In this document: piece after piece, positions 5,451 to 6,493 of the stretch
How the letters are laid out: each line of letters begins with the position of its first letter
Numbering within the stretch: position 1 is the first letter of the stretch
From: Deltaproteobacteria bacterium
Lineage (GTDB): Bacteria > Desulfobacterota > DSM-4660 > Desulfatiglandales > HGW-15
DNA length: 6,493 nucleotides
Assembly: GCA_016926135.1 (NCBI GenBank)
Contig: JAFGPH010000157.1
Coordinates: 1 to 6,493 of the forward strand
Direction: 5' to 3'
Translations under genes and position numbers: made by a program
The notes under the pieces: generated by a model
The model's input: the letters and a program-made list of their open reading frames with translations, nothing else
What the model was told of the DNA's origin: nothing
The model's database searches: none

Positions 5451-6493
5451 TCAATCTCCGCCTTGCTCCGACCCCTCCCCGTTCTGCGTCGCAGAAAAAT
5501 AGCGCCAAACCCTCAGGATTCCATCCTCCAAAATTTCCCCCTGGTATTGACCCTTTCTCGCAAAGGTCTTGAGCATGGGAAGATTGTCTTCGAAGAGATA
5601 TCCCACGGCCCCTTTGAACCCCATGCGGACGGCATAACGCTCCAGCCTCTCCTGCAGCAGGGTCCCCAGCCCGACCTTCCGAAAATCCTCATGGGTCGTG
5701 TAGGCGACCTCCACCATGCCGGAGTGTTCCCTCTCCGCGGCATACCGACCTACGGCCACGATTCGCTCCATGCCGACCTCCCCCAGGGTCGCCACGAAGG
5801 CCATGTTCTCCCGATAGTCCAGATTGACCATGGTCTGAGCCGTGGCATGAGGCATGCTCCGTACGGAGCGGAAGTAGCGCAGATAGATGGTTTCTTCGGA
5901 ATGGGAATAGAAAAAATCCTGCAGCATCACCTCGTCCGTCGGTTTGATGGGGCGGATGGAGACGAGCGTTCCGTTTGAAAGGGTCACAAGGGTCTCTTCC
6001 TCCTCCGGATAGACATGGTTTTCGGTATGGATGAAGATCTGATCGGGATAGATGTACGCGCGCCGCTTGGCATCCTCCAGAAGCCACCTCCGAAACTTCG
6101 GATGGGCGATGCTGATGAGGGCCATGGCCCTCTCCCTCACGGACTTTCCGTGGAGATAGGCAATCCCATATTCGGTCACCACATACTTCACGTCCCCCCG
6201 GGTGGCGATCACCGCCGCCCCTTCCTCGAGGTGGGCCACAATCCGGGATCGCTCCCCGTTCTTCGTGGTGGAGGGGAGGGTGATGACGGACTTACCCCCT
6301 TTCGACATGGCGGCCCCCCGGATGAAGTCCAGTCTCCCGCCCACCCCGGCGTAGAAGTGGAAACCCATGGATTCGGAGCAGATCTGGCCGCTGAGATCCA
6401 CCTCCAGGGCGCTCCCGACGGAGACCATGTTGTCGTTTTTGGCAATCGCGAGCGGATTGAACACCACCTCAGCCGGGTGAAAAGCGATGCGGG
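5451..6493 (-). CDS. CoA-transferase/acetyl-CoA hydrolase C-terminal part fused to GNAT acetyltransferase (5' end missing)
   Basis: The frame is open to the right edge and gives 346 visible residues; the N-terminus is outside. Residues 1 to about 165 match the C-terminal half of the acetyl-CoA hydrolase / 4-hydroxybutyrate CoA-transferase family: IAKNDNMVSVGSALEVDLSG (15-34), the Gly-rich GVGGRLDFIRGA (49-60), and VVTEYGIAYLHGKSVRERA (104-122). The catalytic Glu of this family lies earlier, in the unseen part. From about residue 176 a GNAT domain follows (SIRPIKPTDEVMLQDFF, then the acetyl-CoA binding motif RKVGLG at 271-276 and a DNLPMLKTFARKG element). It resembles the Pat-type protein lysine acetyltransferases that are often fused to acyl-CoA synthetases. 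A likely role is CoA transfer between acyl groups coupled to, or controlled by, lysine acylation; this is inference. A GTG at 6467 is not a start, because homology continues upstream. Confidence 0.88.
   Translation of the reverse strand, partial: RIAFHPAEVVFNPLAIAKNDNMVSVGSALEVDLSGQICSESMGFHFYAGVGGRLDFIRGAAMSKGGKSVITLPSTTKNGERSRIVAHLEEGAAVIATRGDVKYVVTEYGIAYLHGKSVRERAMALISIAHPKFRRWLLEDAKRRAYIYPDQIFIHTENHVYPEEEETLVTLSNGTLVSIRPIKPTDEVMLQDFFYSHSEETIYLRYFRSVRSMPHATAQTMVNLDYRENMAFVATLGEVGMERIVAVGRYAAEREHSGMVEVAYTTHEDFRKVGLGTLLQERLERYAVRMGFKGAVGYLFEDNLPMLKTFARKGQYQGEILEDGILRVWRYFSATQNGEGSEQGGD

Noticed and set aside
5430..5453. AAAAGCTTTTTT after the CoA-transferase/GNAT stop as a terminator
   Set aside because: The palindrome has no loop and no GC stem. 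The T-run alone does not make an intrinsic terminator.
4576..5502. Long + strand ORF (308 codons) opposite the bactofilin gene
   Set aside because: The minus strand encodes a clear bactofilin plus regulatory-like domain. The + product shows no family features apart from a hydrophobic N-terminus, which comes from the T-rich intergenic stretch.
5368..5508. Upstream ATG at 5508 as the bactofilin start
   Set aside because: The added 47 residues are Arg-rich and unlike bactofilin, and they overlap the end of the CoA-transferase/GNAT gene. The ATG at 5367 has a good ribosome site.
6465..6467. GTG as the start of the CoA-transferase/GNAT gene
   Set aside because: The frame stays open upstream, and family-typical residues (HPAEVVFNP) continue across it, so the gene is cut by the window edge.

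Overview
The window looks like chromosomal DNA of a Gram-negative, GC-rich bacterium. The best guess is a member of the former Deltaproteobacteria (Desulfobacterota). This rests on the style of the GroEL and histidine kinase sequences, on the PspB/PspC pair, and on the fusion of an acetyl-CoA hydrolase/transferase-type domain to a GNAT acetyltransferase. It is an impression from protein style, not a database result. There is no sign of a phage, insertion sequence, CRISPR array or tRNA.

Left half, + strand (1-3353): the C-terminal end of a PspB-like envelope-stress protein overlaps a complete pspC. About 100 bases later comes a small ferritin-like (rubrerythrin-type) protein with an incomplete metal-ligand set. 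A 308-base gene-free stretch (1114-1421) follows. It holds a promoter candidate, a terminator-like hairpin and a lone heat-shock-like -10 motif, and it leads into a canonical groES-groEL operon. The GroEL keeps its ATPase and substrate-binding residues but has a short acidic/Lys-rich tail in place of the usual GGM repeats.

Middle (3354-3471): a short degenerate repeat and alternative hairpins are followed by a strong 14-bp stem-loop. It sits between the convergent groEL and histidine kinase genes and probably ends both transcripts.

Right half, - strand (3472-6493), read right to left: first comes the C-terminal part of a CoA-transferase/acetyl-CoA hydrolase-family protein fused to a Pat-like GNAT domain, which runs off the right edge. 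Then come a bactofilin fused to a carboxypeptidase-regulatory-like beta-sandwich domain, and a doubtful 59-residue Lys-rich ORF that continues the bactofilin frame after its stop. After an inverted repeat that may be a terminator, there is a soluble histidine kinase with no sensor domain, apparently with its own promoter.

The common thread on the left is stress and protein quality control: envelope stress (Psp), metal/oxidative defence (ferritin-like) and protein folding (GroESL). The right side combines CoA metabolism or protein acylation with a cytoskeletal/envelope scaffold and signal transduction. No gene set here clearly forms a new multi-gene system. The most unusual items are the two domain fusions, the groES leader structure and the post-bactofilin ORF.
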